Shown here: positions 1 to 12,164 of the stretch, piece by piece
Position numbering within the stretch: the first letter of the stretch is position 1
How the letters are laid out: the number at the start of each line of letters is the position of its first letter
Assembly: GCA_001972305.1 (NCBI GenBank)
Contig: BDDD01002306.1
Span: forward strand, 101,672-165,671
DNA length: 64,000 bases
DNA from: Cephalotus follicularis
Lineage: Eukaryota > Streptophyta > Magnoliopsida > Oxalidales > Cephalotaceae
Reading direction: 5' to 3'
The notes under the pieces: generated by a model
What the model saw: the letters and a program-made list of their open reading frames with translations, nothing else
Told to the model about the DNA's origin: nothing
Database searches by the model: none
Translations under genes and position numbers: made by a program

Positions 1-136
1 ACAATCCCTTTTCCGGTGTCTCTCCGCGTTTGAGCCGCCGCAACACTACCACTAGCACCAGCACTCCCCTGTTGGCCGCGTGCTTGATCCCTCATCATCG
101 GGCAACCACTCACCATGTGATCTTGTGAACCACACC

Positions 137-1160
137 TCAAGCATTTTCCCATCTTCTTCCAACAATCGGTCTCATCATGGTTTGGACGACCGCAAAACGT
201 ACATCCACTAGCATTCTGTTGACTGTTTCGGCCAGGTGTCCTTGATCGTGTGCGTCAAGAACCCCCCTGCCCTCTGTTGTCAGACTTGTTTGACTTAGCA
301 AGATTATTGCTTCCCTGCCCTTGTGACTGTACGGCCCTCGATTGATTAGTACGAGTCTGTTCCGCCCTTCTCTCATTCGCGTCAGCCTCCAAGATCATGG
401 CTCTCTCAGCAACATCAACAAAAGTGGTCAGCTGCAACAACAACAATTTAGAACTGATGTCTGGTCGAAGGCCTTTCAGGAACCTTTGAATCATCCGTGC
501 TTCACCCTCCACAAGATAAGGTGTGTGTCTTGCCAGCTCCACAAATCTGGTCTGGTACTGAGCTACCGTCATATCTCCTTGACGTAACTCCATCAGCTCT
601 GTCTCCCATCGATCTCGCTCAATCTACAGTACATAAGTATCAAGAAACTCGGACTGGAATCTGTCCCAAGTCCTGTCAAGACCACGGGCTTCCCATTTTG
701 CTTCAGTCCTTTCCCACCAGTAAGTCGCCTCGCCCCATAGGCGGTACACAGCAAAACTGAGTTTCTGATCATCGGTACATTCTAGAAAAGCAAATATTTT
801 CTCCAAGTCTCTTATCCACCTCTCGGCAACCGTAGCATTCAGTTCCCCATTGAAATTCGGAGGATTCAGTCTCATGAATGGCTCCAAATCTCTGCTAAAA
901 CCACCGCCATGGCAAGCGTCAGGTGCTTGCTGATATGCCCGGATAGTCTCATACATTTGCCGGATTTGTTCCAAGTTCGCTTCATTTTCTTGCATCTGCT
1001 GTCGGAAAAGATCAGCGAGGTTATCAAAATTACTCCGTTCGTCATGTGCTGGAGGGACATTCACTCCTTCATTCATTCGCGGAACATTTTCAGGTACTGG
1101 CAAAGCATTGATCCCCTTGTCGGCTCTACGCCTTCCCCTCCTTCCTCTTCGGAGATCCAT
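137..1160 (-). pseudogene. gag of gypsy element A (fossil)
   Basis: Encodes the capsid-type retrotransposon gag domain: a basic arginine-rich start, then RLNPPNFNGE, AERWIRDLEKIF, and RLWGEATYWWER followed by WDRFQSEFLDTYV. Next come the MTVAQYQTRFVELARHTPY block and FLKGLRPDI, and finally zinc-knuckle segments toward position 137 (a Cys-X2-Cys...His...Cys pattern). The order and motifs match the better-kept gag at 24585-25589. The region lies in several frames and is a fossil. Confidence 0.85.
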
Positions 1161-1250
1161 TCGGTTTCCTTATATGGAATGACATAATCATTAGGAAACA
1201 ATTCAGTCAAATTTCTGAGAAACTTATCCCAGCTAGCATATATGGAATAT

Positions 1251-1262
1251 GCTCTGATACCA
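1251..1262 (-). other. Primer binding site of element A
   Basis: The minus strand reads TGGTATCAGAGC, the usual complement of the 3' end of plant initiator tRNA-Met, three bases after the LTR end. This fixes the element's direction and the LTR boundary. Confidence 0.9.
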
Positions 1263-1265
1263 TGC

Positions 1266-3580
1266 TGTCACACCCCGTTATTTCCAATTACCTTAAGACA
1301 AGCATAAGTGGTGATATCAGTAATTGAATATATTCCAGCATTCTATTATCAATTCATAAAATAATATGCGGAAGCATTCAATAAGCCAAAATATAACATA
1401 AGTCATCCACACGCATCTCATACTACGAGCGGGTACAATTTAACAATAATTATCCTTAACATAAGGAAAATACAACAGTAACGGGGTATGAACCGTTCGA
1501 TACAATACATCATAAGGGAAATAACAACCTTAAATCCAAAGTAGAAGCACTCCAAGCTTCAGCAGCAAGCCTCAAACGTCTTCGCTTAATCTGAAATTGT
1601 AGGGGTTAGCCGTTGTCCTCACTTGGCTAAGCAGGTAGATAAGCATGTAGAAGAATCTATAAATGTAAAATATGCATGACAGATAATGAAATGGCATATA
1701 TATATATATATATATATGTATATAGATGTCTCGATATATACGCAATCATGCCAAGTGGCCATAGACAGTACATATGCAAGAATACCGCACCTGTCGCTAA
1801 CTCCTAGCACCAACTGTGCACCACCTAACTATCACCTTCACTCCGAAGATGACAGGTAGGTAACATTTACTACCGGCGTTGGCGGGTAGTTTAACATGCA
1901 ATATCAATGGGTTTTCTTTAGAAACATAAAACATTTCAGTGATCGTACATCTCATATGAGGAAACGATATCAGTATAGTAGTGGTTCTCAATTGGAGAAT
2001 AAAACTGTAACAGTGCCTCTAGTAAGAGGAAAATATCAGTTGGTATAATAAGATTTTCAAATACAAAACCGTTTACAAATCATTGTTTATGCTTTAAGCA
2101 TTAGGTTGGTAAAATTCGTGAATAAGTATGCATATCAGTAGGAATTTTACCCAATAACAGTAATAATGGTTACAATATAACATATCAGGAATATTGGCAA
2201 CCACAAGCAATTCAATTGATCAATTTACAAATTTCTACACCTGCTGGTCTAAAGCGTCGACAGTTACTATATAAGTGTCGACGGTTAATGACTAGGCATC
2301 GACATTCACAGTTTGAGCGTCAACATTCTAAGCATTACTATGCCATTTTCGTATCAAAGCATCGACAGTTACCCTGTAAGCGTCGACGCTTCTGGGTTCA
2401 TACAAATTCCAGGAGCAATTTCAAAACAGGGGATGCATGGAATTCAATCTAGTCTCAGTACAATTCAACATGCAACCAAGTATCAACTATCATAACATAC
2501 TATACATGTTATATGTTAAAAAACATGTCAAAATCCCCTACCTCAAGTGCTATCCCAAGATCAATTGGAATGATCTTTCTCTTTATGTCCAAAGTTCTCT
2601 ACTCTGATTTAATCTTTCAATTTGCAGTAATTAACTTGAACAATCGTATGTTTACATGTCTATAGATCAATACCAGTAAGTTTATTCAGTTATCTAAGCA
2701 TGATAACATCAAGAATTCATAACAGAGGCTATAACCAATTTCTAAGTTTCCTTCCTGTTGAACAACATAGCAAATGTGATTTTACTTCTACATTAACCCC
2801 TTTTGTTACCATTTCCAAGATTAACATCCTAAACAGAAGACATGCTGACGGTATAAACTCCTACTAACCTATAACTTCAACTATAATCCAAGATTCAGAA
2901 GCTTACCAGGAATCAAGCTTCAATTTCCTTCCTTTGGGTTCCAATCCTTCTACATGCAAGCCTTCGAAATTCCCCAGCAATTCTCCTCTTCTCTCAGTGT
3001 TTTTCAACTCTCAAATAGCTCAAACACCAGCTGATATGAGAGTTCAAACTCGTGCCTTTAATTTTTGTCAGTTTCCCTTTAGTCCATTGCACACTCTCTC
3101 ACTTCACATGCATGCACTCAATTTTGTTCTTTGCAGATTGTGCAGGTTGAAGGGAGGCATGCAAGGCCTTAGTCTAGGGTTAACAACAGCTGGCAAAGTC
3201 CCCCTTGCATGGACAACACGTCTATGGACACCTGTCAAAGTCCCCATCATTTAACTCTTAAATTCCATGCCAACAGACAAGTGTTCTGCGCCAGAAAACG
3301 ACTAAAGCGTCGCTGGTTAACTCATGGGCGTCGACGCTTAGACGCCTTTAAGTGTTGATACGGGGCATTTTATACATGCCAGGTCTTTAAGCGTCGACGG
3401 TGTGATTCTAAGCGTCGGCGGTTTAACACCAAAAATCAATTCTTTAATTTTCCATTTAAAATTCTATTCCAAGCATTTACCAAACATAAGAATTATCATA
3501 ATTGGACATTAAATTCAAATGAGTGCACATTTTATTACCCAATATTAAAATGTACATGAATTGAATTTGCGGTTATTACA
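1266..3580 (-). repeat. 5' LTR of gypsy element A (about 2.3 kb)
   Basis: On the minus strand it begins TGTAATAACCGC and ends GGGGTGTGACA, directly before the primer site. It carries no coding potential. A (TA)n microsatellite lies near 1695-1718. Two clusters of TCGA-centred near-palindromes lie at 2254-2393 and 3300-3425, about 1.2 kb and 0.15 kb from the LTR start. Confidence 0.85.
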
Positions 3581-4592
3581 CTTTCAGAAGGAACGATGCT
3601 ATCTGGGTAGCAGTGGATCGATTCACTAAATCGGCTCACTTCTTGGCTATCCGGGAGGACTTCTCTGTTGATCGTTTGGCTGAGGTGTTTCAGCAGGAGA
3701 TAGTGAGACTACATGGGACTCCGATATCCATTGTTTCGGATAGGGATCCTCGTTTCACTTCGCAGTTTTGGAAAGGGTTTTAGAAAGTTTGGGGTACTAG
3801 GCTCAGTTACAGTACAGCTTTCCATTCACAGACAGATGGGCAGACTGAGAGGACCATCCAGACCTTAGAGGATATGTTGAGGTATTATGCGTTGGAATGG
3901 ACTGGGAACTGGGATGAGTATTTGAGCTTGGTGGAGTTTGCCTACAATAACAGTTGGCACGCTAGTATTGGTATGGCGCCGTTTGAAGCTCTTTATGTGA
4001 GGAAGTGTCGAGCTCTGACATGTTGGGATGAGGTTGGAGAGCGAGTTATCGAGGGACCCGAGCTAGTCTAGATTACTACGGAGAAAGTGGGAATAGCAAG
4101 GGAGAGATTGAAAGCAGCTAAATCTCGACAGAAGAGTTATGCGGACAGACACCGGAAGGACTTGGAGTTCAAAATAGGTGAACATGTGTTCTTGAAAGTT
4201 TCACCTTGGAAAGGAGTCCGACGTTTTGGGCTGGAGGGAAAGTTGAGTCCACGGTTTATCGGGCCTTTCGAAGTTCTTGAGAAGATAGACGCCGTTGCTT
4301 ATCGGTTAGCTTTGCCTCCTCAATTAGCACACGTCCATAATGTGTTCCACGTGTCATTGCTGAGGGGTTATCAGTATCATCCCTTGCATGTGGTTCACTA
4401 TCCTCTGGATAGTATTCGGGAGGACCTATCTTGCGACGAGGAGGCCGGGGCTATTCTGGACAGACATGAGCGAGTTACACGTAGCAAGACCGTTCCTTTT
4501 GTGAAGGTTCTGTGGAAGAATCATCCCGAACGTGAGGCTACTTAGGAGCTGGATGAGCATATTCGGGAGCGTTATCTGCACTTGTTTGCTTG
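3581..4592 (+). pseudogene. Integrase core and C-terminal tail of gypsy element B (fossil)
   Basis: Shows the integrase core signatures [32 protein letters not shown], and [20 protein letters not shown], followed by [20 protein letters not shown]. The C-terminal part has LSPRFIGPFEVLEKI and LAHVHNVFHVSLLRGY, then a chromodomain-like tail (VPFVKVLWKNHPEREAT). This layout is that of Tekay/Del-type chromoviruses. The fossil carries about three breaks. Confidence 0.85.
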
Positions 4593-4629
4593 AGGTATGT
4601 GTATGTTGTGATTTCAGGACGAAATCCTT

Positions 4630-4645
4630 TTTAGGGGGGGGTGGA
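4630..4645 (+). other. Polypurine tract of gypsy element B
   Basis: A G-rich purine run (AGGGGGGGGTGGA) directly precedes the 3' LTR start TGTAATACC at 4646, the place where plus-strand priming occurs in this family. Confidence 0.75.
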
Positions 4646-5778
4646 TGTAATACCATGCTTGTTCATATATGTGTTTTGCGGACTTTTATATATATGTTGT
4701 TTTAGGGATTTTAATTTGTTTTAATTTTAAGTCTGATGCCCTGTGTTCTGGGCCTCTGTGATTTCGGCTGATTGATACCAGTCTGAATTTTGGATATGTT
4801 TATATGTTAATACAATGTTGGGTTGGGCCTATGTTTATATCTTTTTAATTTTATCAAAAATCCATTTTATTTTACAACTTTTAAAATTATTAAAACACTT
4901 CTTTTATTATAAAAATTCATTTATTTTATTTTATTTATTTTATATTGTTCTTTTTCTTTCTTTTTCCTTTTCTCTCTTATTTTCTTTCCTTTCTTCTCCT
5001 CTCTTCTCCCGAAACTCTCTCTTTCCCTCATAAATTCCACACGTCTTCAATCCTTTTCTTCCTTATTAATCTGATTCTCGTGTCCTCTTCTTCCTTATCA
5101 GTTCCTCAAATCACTCTATTCTTTCCTGTTTTAAGAAGGTCAATGTCTTGAGTTTATACCATCCGTTTCCTCTACCAGTCACTGCCAAAATTGCAAGCTG
5201 GGATTGCTGTGTTCTTGTGTTGTTTCGTTCTTCATCCGTATCAGGTTTGTTTGATGTCTTTTGTTATCTTTTGGTTACACTTTCTTTGGCAAGCTATGAG
5301 TTATGTATTTGTTCTCTTCCCTTTTTGTCTTTGTGTACAACCGATTGACATTGTGTTGTGGTGTTCTCTCTGCTGTTTTTCAGTGTCTGTAATTCCATTA
5401 AAGGTTAGTAATCTTATTGTAATGGTTTGTTCTACTTTGTCTTTCGGTTTGGTGTTCTTAGTGTCCTTTGGTTTTGATTCCTATCTATATGTTTTGTCAT
5501 GGTAATCCTAAGCCTGTCAGCATGTTTTAAACACCATGGACATGTTATAATTTGGTTTTAATATATGTAAATGGCAATGGGCAGAAGATTGGAATTATAT
5601 GTATGCATATGTTTTAAAAAGTTTTCTCTTTCTATTGAAGTTAATCAATGCCAATATTCTATTCTATGTCAATTCTGTCATATGTATTTGTTCATATGTC
5701 TTTGGTGTAATGTTATACTCGTTTGCACAAGTTTCTGCATGAAAATGTCATGTTTCGGCTGTTCTGTTGTCTAGAACA

Positions 5779-5890
5779 GTCGGCTGTTCTTGTGGACAGT
5801 CAGCTGGTTTGGTTGTGTAGTCGACTGCCTATTGAAAACAGTCGACTGTCTTGTGTTGTGGAGTCGGCTGCCATATGAAACAGTCGACTT
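5779..5890 (+). repeat. CAGTCGACTG array, left half, about 21-bp pitch
   Basis: Six units of the form GTCGACTG, GTCGGCTG or GTCAGCTG start at 5779, 5799, 5820, 5841, 5863 and 5883, so the spacings are 20, 21, 21, 22 and 20 bp. The array continues at 8461 once the inserted solo LTR and one copy of its target duplication are discounted. The spacing across that junction is then 22 bp. Confidence 0.85.
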
Positions 5891-5903
5891 CCTTGCTATG
5901 AAC

Positions 5904-8454
5904 TGTAATATCCCGTTTCTATGCTGACATGTTTATCATTTTATGTTTGGTCTTTAGCTCTTGTTATATGCTATGGTTTGTGAACTCTTTGATTTTATTT
6001 TGAATTTCTTTTATTTTGTTTTCTGGGCACAAAGTGCCGATGCTCTTATTAGAACCGCCGACGCTTTGGGTGCTGTGAGATACGTTAACGCCAAAACGTG
6101 TGACTTTGACGCGTTTTGCAACTTAAGGCCTAACCGTCGACGCTTTCAGTAAACTGTCGACGCTTTAGTCTTCTTTTTTCATACCAGTTTGGACGGTGGG
6201 CTGTTTAAAGAAAAAAGGGGTTTTTGCCATTTTTGTTGATCCGATTTTCCTTCTTTGTTTGAAATCAAATCTACAAGAAAGGAAACCCTTAATTTACATG
6301 ATTTTATCCTTATATTGCATGTTTTCTGGCTTTTTAAAATCTGATTTCATGCTTTGTTCTTCAAAAATCATCTGCACATTTTATTTAAAACACACCAGAG
6401 TAGCAACTTCGTCAACCTCGATCTTTATCTTTTTGACGTCTTTTTAAGGTATTTTCTAAACAAAAATTATATTTTCAGCTACGTAGTTTTGATATCAATC
6501 GTCGTTTAGTATTAGAAATTGTTACAATTCAATTTCGAACATGATTTTAGAGGCCTGCTGAAACTAATTTTCTACTGTTCTTAAATTGTTCATATAGTAA
6601 ATTTATTTGCATATTTCGTTATACTAGTATTCTAATCAAATAAACTACGCTATAGATACGTATATGTTGCTGTTTATTACTCTGGGAAATAAAAATCAGA
6701 TTACAGCTCAAGATTTGGCATAAACTGTTTATATACCAGAAAATTATGCTTCAAAATGTATTTTACTTTTTGTATGTAATCATATGTATATATGGCGTTT
6801 TGAACTTATAAATAACGTCTTAAGAACCTGCATGTTGGTATTTATGCTTTGTGTTTAAGAAAAATTAGACTTGGCCATGGATTTAAAATTGTTTTCTACA
6901 ACTGGCATTCTGTGTTTGACGCAAGCCGTCGACGCTTGTATTTTGAGCATCGCCGCTTTGTACTGTTTTATGCTGTGTTTAGTCGATGCTTTGCTCAACG
7001 CTTTGTTCTTTTATGCAATGAAACCGTCGACGCCTATAGTTAAGCGTCGCCGCTTTAAGGCAGTTTTGATAATTGCTTCTTTTTATGATATGTGATGTTT
7101 GGGCTTATATGTTCAGGTCTTGATATCATCCATGGTGGGGATTAGGACACTTTTAGGGTGCTTTTGTTCGGTACTCGTATTTGATTAGATTTTTCAAACT
7201 GCTAAGGTACGAATACATCGTTCTTTGATAAACTTCTATCGATTTTAAAGTAAATCAGAATTATGCTTCTATGATTTTTCTCTTGATTTTATTCAAATTA
7301 AAATTCATATTTGGTACATATATTCTCGTTTGGACAATAACTTATTCGAAAAGAATTTCAATATTGTTACATCAGATATTGATTTTAATATGCATGTTTT
7401 CCGCTATCGAAAATATGTTATTTATTTTGGACATGGCTTCCACTTTAGGAAGTATGTTAAACTTCAGATACCAATCGGACTATGATTTCAGATATGAAAG
7501 TATGTTGTGACTCTTATTAAATAATTTCAGATATGTCTGGAGACTGTTTATATAAGAGTGTTTTAAGTTGTTTTAGAATAAAACAATGTTTTAGCATAAT
7601 AACATACAGAGAAAAACCTTACCTATGAGGTATCATAGGCATGTTCTTTGGCACGAAGGGCATGACACCTACCGTGGCGTTGTGATCGGTCTACAACGTC
7701 TCTTTTAAATATGTATCATGAGGGTAGGATATGGATCCTTTTGAGGAGTATGAGAATACTCTAGTTATTGTAAGAATTCAGTATTCAGTATTGGGATTGT
7801 TTGTGTAGTCGTACACGACTTTTCCGTCAGAGCATGTGGGCCTCGCGAACCCTTTGCACCTATATATGTATGTATGTTAGAATTCTCTGTTATGGAATTA
7901 TGAAATCAGATAAGGTTTTGAATTATGATGATATTCTTTTCATAAAGTTATAAAGATTTTATAACTGCTCGTTTTTAAATATTCTGCTTTACATTTTAAA
8001 GAATATTTACTATGTTACTTTGCTGAAATTTAATGTTCAAGATATTTCGTTTACCGTTTACTGTTTTACTTCCTTATCCGTACTGAGGTTTGCTCAACCG
8101 TATTTTTGTTTCTATGTGGCAGGTTTTCAGAAGGATGGGGGAAACGTGTGATGAGAGTTACCCACTTGTCAGAGGATCATCTAGGAATTGGTCCATTGTG
8201 TTTTTAGTACTATTGGTCATGTTTTGAGGCAGTGTCAGACTAGTTTCTTCTTAAACAGTTTTTTGATATCGGATTATGGTTTGTTTTTATTTATGTATTG
8301 TTAAAGTTTTCAGACTCTGTTTATCATCAGTTTTGTTATAAGTTATGTTTTCAGACCACCACATTCGTTTTGCGTAAGGTTCATGCTTAGATATTCTGTT
8401 ATATTTAGTTTGGTATTATGACCTGTAAGGACTCCCACCTTCGGGGGTGTTACA
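5904..8454 (+). repeat. Solo gypsy LTR inside the LTR of element B
   Basis: Runs from TGTAATATCCCG to GGGGGTGTTACA, about 2.55 kb. It is flanked by TGAAC (5899-5903) and TGAAT (8455-8459), a target duplication with one difference. The minus-strand solo LTR at 61070-63111 is a second copy of the same family. It carries TCGA-palindrome clusters at 6036-6170 and 6925-7060. Confidence 0.85.
6036..7060 (+). repeat. Two TCGA-palindrome clusters (6036-6170, 6925-7060) in a solo LTR
   Basis: Flavour AGCGTCGACGCTT and variants (CCGTCGACGCTT, CTGTCGACGCTT, GCGTCGCCGCTT). The clusters lie 132-266 and 1021-1156 bases from the LTR start. The same two positions recur in the related LTR at 61070-63111. Confidence 0.75.
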
Positions 8455-8460
8455 TGAATA

Positions 8461-8581
8461 GTCGGCTGGACCTCTGTCACAGTCGACTACCTACAGTCAG
8501 GTTTGAGTAGTCAGCTGACCCTTATGATTAGTCGACTGTCAAGCTTCCAACAGTCGACTGGAGCTCTGTAACAGTCAGCTG
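8461..8581 (+). repeat. CAGTCGACTG array, right half
   Basis: Units start at 8461, 8482, 8510, 8531, 8553 and 8574, with spacings of 21, 28, 21, 22 and 21 bp. A weaker unit at 8496 falls within the 28-bp gap. This is the right side of the array interrupted by the solo LTR at 5904-8454. Confidence 0.85.
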
Positions 8582-10026
8582 TTTTGTCTAGAAAATTTCT
8601 GTTTTCAACTGTTTTGATTCGTTTGTTCCTCGAATCAAACCGGGTCTGTTCTAAACACTGTAATGAGTCGGTATAATGTCTCTAATGTTTCTTAGACCCT
8701 TATATGAATAATTTTTGGTGTCTTTTAGATTGTTGTGCTTCAAAAGGGGAGTTGAATTAACAATCTTTCCGTAAGTGCTTTTGTGAACGCATAAGGTGCG
8801 GATTTTGATCATTCTTTGGCTATCTGCTTTTTATCGAATTAAAATCAGCTTTCTGATATGTTTCTTCATTTTATGGACTTGGTTATGTTTTATAGTATGT
8901 TTCGAAAATAAAGACTATTTTTGACATTTTATGAATTCAAATGTTTCTGACTTTATTCTTATGCTATGATACTTTACGAAATGATCATCTCTTTATATCG
9001 AAAAATAAATGAGTTGATGTTTTGACTATGAAATGTATGTTATGATATCATTGGTGAACGATTTTCAAATATGTTTTGAGAAAGCATATTTATGTGTTGT
9101 TAAAGTGATGTTTTCGAAATGATCGAATACTGAGTATTTTACCCACCTATGGGGCGTACCATAGGCATGTCGTAGGCCTGGCACGGGGACATGACACTTC
9201 CGTAGCGGTGTGATTAGTCTACGGCATCTCTGAATGTTATGAATAAATTCCATGAGGTGAATTTATGGATCCTCTATGTATGATAGAGGCGTATGAATCA
9301 ATTCTAGTTTATGAATATGTGATATGAAATGATATGTGAGAATTGACTTGTGTAGGGCCGTACACTGCAATTCTAATGGGCATGTGGAATTAGCGCCTCC
9401 CTTGCCAATATATGTTGTGAAATGTGATATTATATGTGGCTCATTATGACTTTATCAATCATGAAATGATGTTTTTGAAATATTTCGTAAATGTTTCAAA
9501 AGATATGAAATTGGTATTTTATGGAAACTCGAATATGATTAAACTGTTTTAATTGCTTAAGATTTATGTTATGAATTTTATTGAGATCTTACTGCTTTTA
9601 AACTTATCGTTTACTGCTTTTTCTTTCCTTATCCGTACGGAGGTTTTCTCAGCCGCGTTTTTTTTTCACGCGGCAGGTTATCAGGAGCAGCGGGGGAATG
9701 TGAGAATGAGAGATGACCACCTTTATGTCATGGATTCCTAGGAGTGTGATCCTTATCTGTCATTGATTTTTAGTGGTCATGAACAATATGTTATTTGTGT
9801 TAATGTTTCGAGATTTGACTTTGACATATGATAAATTTTGGTTAATGTTTCGATATTTGACTTTGACATATGATGAATTTTATGTTCTGAATGGTTTTTC
9901 AGTTATGTTATGACCGCCACATTTTGGCTAATAAAGTGATGTTTATGTTTAGTTAAAGTTATGCCTATGTTAAGTTATGATCTGTATTATGACCTGTGAC
10001 GACTCCCGCTGTCCGGGGGTGTTACA

Positions 10027-11646
10027 GTTTGCGATATCTCTTTTCACAAAAAGAATTGAACATGAGATAGAAAAGGTGGTTTGAAGTTCTTAATGATTAT
10101 GATTGTGACCTTGAATATCATCTCGGGAAAGAAAATGTTGTCGCAGATGCATTGAGTCGTAAGCTGTCTTGTATGACACTTTCTCATATTCAAGTATAAC
10201 CTGTATTGCTTGACCAGATCAGAGATGCTCAGAGGGTGGACATGGAACTACAGAAAGTGGCTACTGCTATTGACGGGGGTTTAAAATCCGATTTCTCTCT
10301 ATTTGCAGATGGGTTATTGAGATACCGGAACAGGATTTGCATTCCAGCCGACAGTGAGTTGAAGGAGCAGCTTCTTTCTCAAGATCATAAATCTCGTCTC
10401 TCTATCCATCCGGGGAGTACGAAGATGTATCATGACCTAAAACTTAGCTAATGGTGGATTGGCATGAAGAGAGAGATCGCAGAGTTTGTATCGAGATACC
10501 TTACTTGTCAGCAAGTTAAGGCAAAGCACCAGAGATCGACAGGTTTGCTTCAGCCTCTACTCATTCCAGAGTGGAAATGGGAGCATATTACCACGGATTT
10601 CATGTCTGGTCTACATCTGACTTACGACAGACATGATGCTATATGGGTTGTGGTCGATCGGCTTACGAGGTCGGCCCATTTTCTACCGATTCGGATGACT
10701 TATTCTAGATAAAACTTGTCCAGATTGTTTATAAAAGAGATTGTTAAGGCACATGGAGCCCCTGTTAGCATTGTTTCTGATAGACTCTCGCTTTACTTCT
10801 AATTTTTGGAGGGAGCTACAGGCAACTATGGGTACAAAATTTAGTTTTCAGCACTACTTTTCATCCCCAGTCGAATGGTTTGTCCGAAAGAACCATTCAA
10901 ACATTGGAGGACATGCTTCAACCATGTGTTCTCGGCTTTGGAGGTAATTGGGATGAGTTCTTGCTTGTTATTGAGTTCTCGTATAACAATACTTATCACG
11001 AGAGCATACTGATGGATCCTTATGAGGCCCTATATGGTAGGAAGTGTCGATCGCTAGTTTGTTGGGATCAGGTTGGTGAGAGGAGCATTATGGGACCAGA
11101 GACAGTACATATTACCTCGAATAAAGTGAAATTGATTAAAGACCAATTGATAGTAGCACAGAGTAGACAGAAAAGCTATGTGGATGTTCATCGTAGAGGC
11201 TTGGAATTTAGTGTTGCTGACCACGTTTTCCTCAAAGTGTTGCCCTCTAAAGGAGTCATGAGATTCGGGAAGAAAGGGAATCTTTCTCCCTGTTTTATTG
11301 GACATTTTGAGGTATTGGATCGGATTGGCCGACTTGCTTATACGCTTGCTTTGCCTCCAGCCTTGTCGGGAGTTCATGAGGTGTTCCTTGTTTCTCAGTT
11401 GAGGACATATGTTCGAGATCCCTCACACGTCATTCAGTACAGTCAGATTCAGCTGGAACCTGACATGTCTTTTGTTGAGACTCCTATACAGATGGTTGAC
11501 AGACATACTAGAGTATTGAGGAACAAGACCATTCCATTGGTTAGTGTTCTATGGCAGTATCACGGTTCAGTGGAGCGCACCTCGGATCTCGAAGATGATA
11601 TGAGAGAGAAATACCCCTTTCTATTTTATTGGCCGATTGACTGTTG
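10027..11646 (+). pseudogene. RNase H end and integrase of gypsy element C (fossil)
   Basis: Begins with the RNase H tail (LNDYDCDLEYHLGKENVVADALSRK), then the zinc-binding H2C2 linker and integrase core: CQQVKAKHQRSTGLLQPL, EWKWEHITTDFMSGL, VVVDRLTRSAHFLPI. The integrase C-terminal part (SPCFIGHFEVLDRIGRLAY) ends in a chromodomain-like segment (IPLVSVLWQYHGSVERTSD, LEDDMREKYPFLF). These are Tekay/Del-type chromovirus features. It is a fossil with about five breaks. Confidence 0.85.
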
Positions 11647-11663
11647 AATCTAGAGACTATATT

Positions 11664-11681
11664 CTTTTAAGGAGGGGAGAA
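11664..11681 (+). other. Polypurine tract of gypsy element C
   Basis: The purine run AAGGAGGGGAGAA ends directly at the LTR start TGTAACGACCCG (11682). Confidence 0.8.
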
Positions 11682-11874
11682 TGTAACGACCCGAATTCCC
11701 TTTTTTGTACTTTTCATGCATACATTGTACCATATTGTACTATATTGAATTGTATTGAACTGTATTGTACTGTATTGGATTGAGGTATTCATATACCTAT
11801 TATTTATCATATGGATCATATGCATGTGTAGTTGAGATTGTTGGGCTGAGTTTCTGAAACTTGGCTAGATTGAC

Positions 11875-11965
11875 TATATAAGCCAACCCTTAGCCATTTT
11901 CCTTAACTATTCTCTTATTTCTCCATCTCTCTCTCTCTCTACCCTTCTCTTCCTCTCCCTAGCCG
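11875..11965 (+). promoter_or_regulatory. Probable LTR promoter of element C: TATA box and CT tract
   Basis: TATATAAG at about 11876 lies roughly 50 bases ahead of a CTCTCTCT tract. Plant LTR promoters commonly show a TATA box and a CT-rich early leader. The assignment is inference from position in the LTR. Confidence 0.5.
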
Positions 11966-12088
11966 AGCAGCCTTGCTCCATCTCCTTGGCAGCTCATGGA
12001 CTTGTTTCTTCAACAACAAAATAACAATTGCAAGTTAGCTTTGCTGTTTAAGCAAGATAGTAGCGGGTTCTTCAAGTTCTCCAGCATA

Positions 12089-12117
12089 GAGTCGACGGTT
12101 AGCTCAACTGTTGACTC
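12089..12117 (+). repeat. Imperfect hairpin with GTCGAC core in LTR of element C
   Basis: Arms GAGTCGACGGTT and AACTGTTGACTC pair with two mismatches around a five-base loop. It is a single-unit form of the TCGA motif clusters found in other LTRs here. Confidence 0.6.
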
Positions 12118-12164
12118 TCCGATTCCAGGTAGGATTTCTTTACTTGAATTGCCTACTGCTAGAT

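Larger units (their letters stand above)
1..3580 (-). mobile_element. Gypsy element A: 5' LTR, primer site and gag; rest lies left of the window
   Basis: Minus-strand Ty3/gypsy fossil. From its 5' end it shows an LTR (3580 down to 1266), a three-base spacer, a tRNA-iMet-type primer site and a gag region running off the left edge. It is inserted in the integrase region of gypsy B, which resumes at 3581. The gag style (RWIRDLEKIF, LWGEATYWWER, two CCHC knuckles) matches Tekay/Del-type chromovirus gag. The fossil is broken at about three places in the visible part. Its age cannot be judged because the partner LTR is outside the window. Confidence 0.85.
3581..10026 (+). mobile_element. Gypsy element B: integrase and 3' LTR (LTR split by a solo LTR)
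   Basis: Plus-strand Ty3/gypsy fossil. Visible parts are integrase (3581-4592), a purine tract and a 3' LTR (4646-10026). The 5' half is hidden by element A and the window edge. The LTR is split by a solo LTR at 5904-8454, and without it is about 2.8 kb. Element B ends inside the RNase H/integrase region of gypsy C, which resumes at 10027. It is broken at a few places. Confidence 0.85.
4646..10026 (+). repeat. 3' LTR of gypsy element B, interrupted at 5904-8459
   Basis: Starts TGTAATACC and ends GGGGGTGTTACA. It contains a CT-rich stretch at about 4940-5060, a 12-unit TCGA-palindrome array (5779-5890 and 8461-8581) split by the inserted solo LTR, and the block CCGTACGGAGG...GGCAGG near 9635-9677. 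That block is also conserved in other LTRs of this window. No gene is seen in it. Confidence 0.85.

Noticed and set aside
4815-5505. Several hydrophobic open frames rich in F, L and S
   Set aside because: They come from a CT/T-rich LTR stretch. Such composition gives membrane-like peptides without being genes.
5777-8581. CRISPR-like array
   Set aside because: Units are only 8-14 bp with spacers of about 13 bp, the sequence is plant DNA inside an LTR, and no Cas genes are present.
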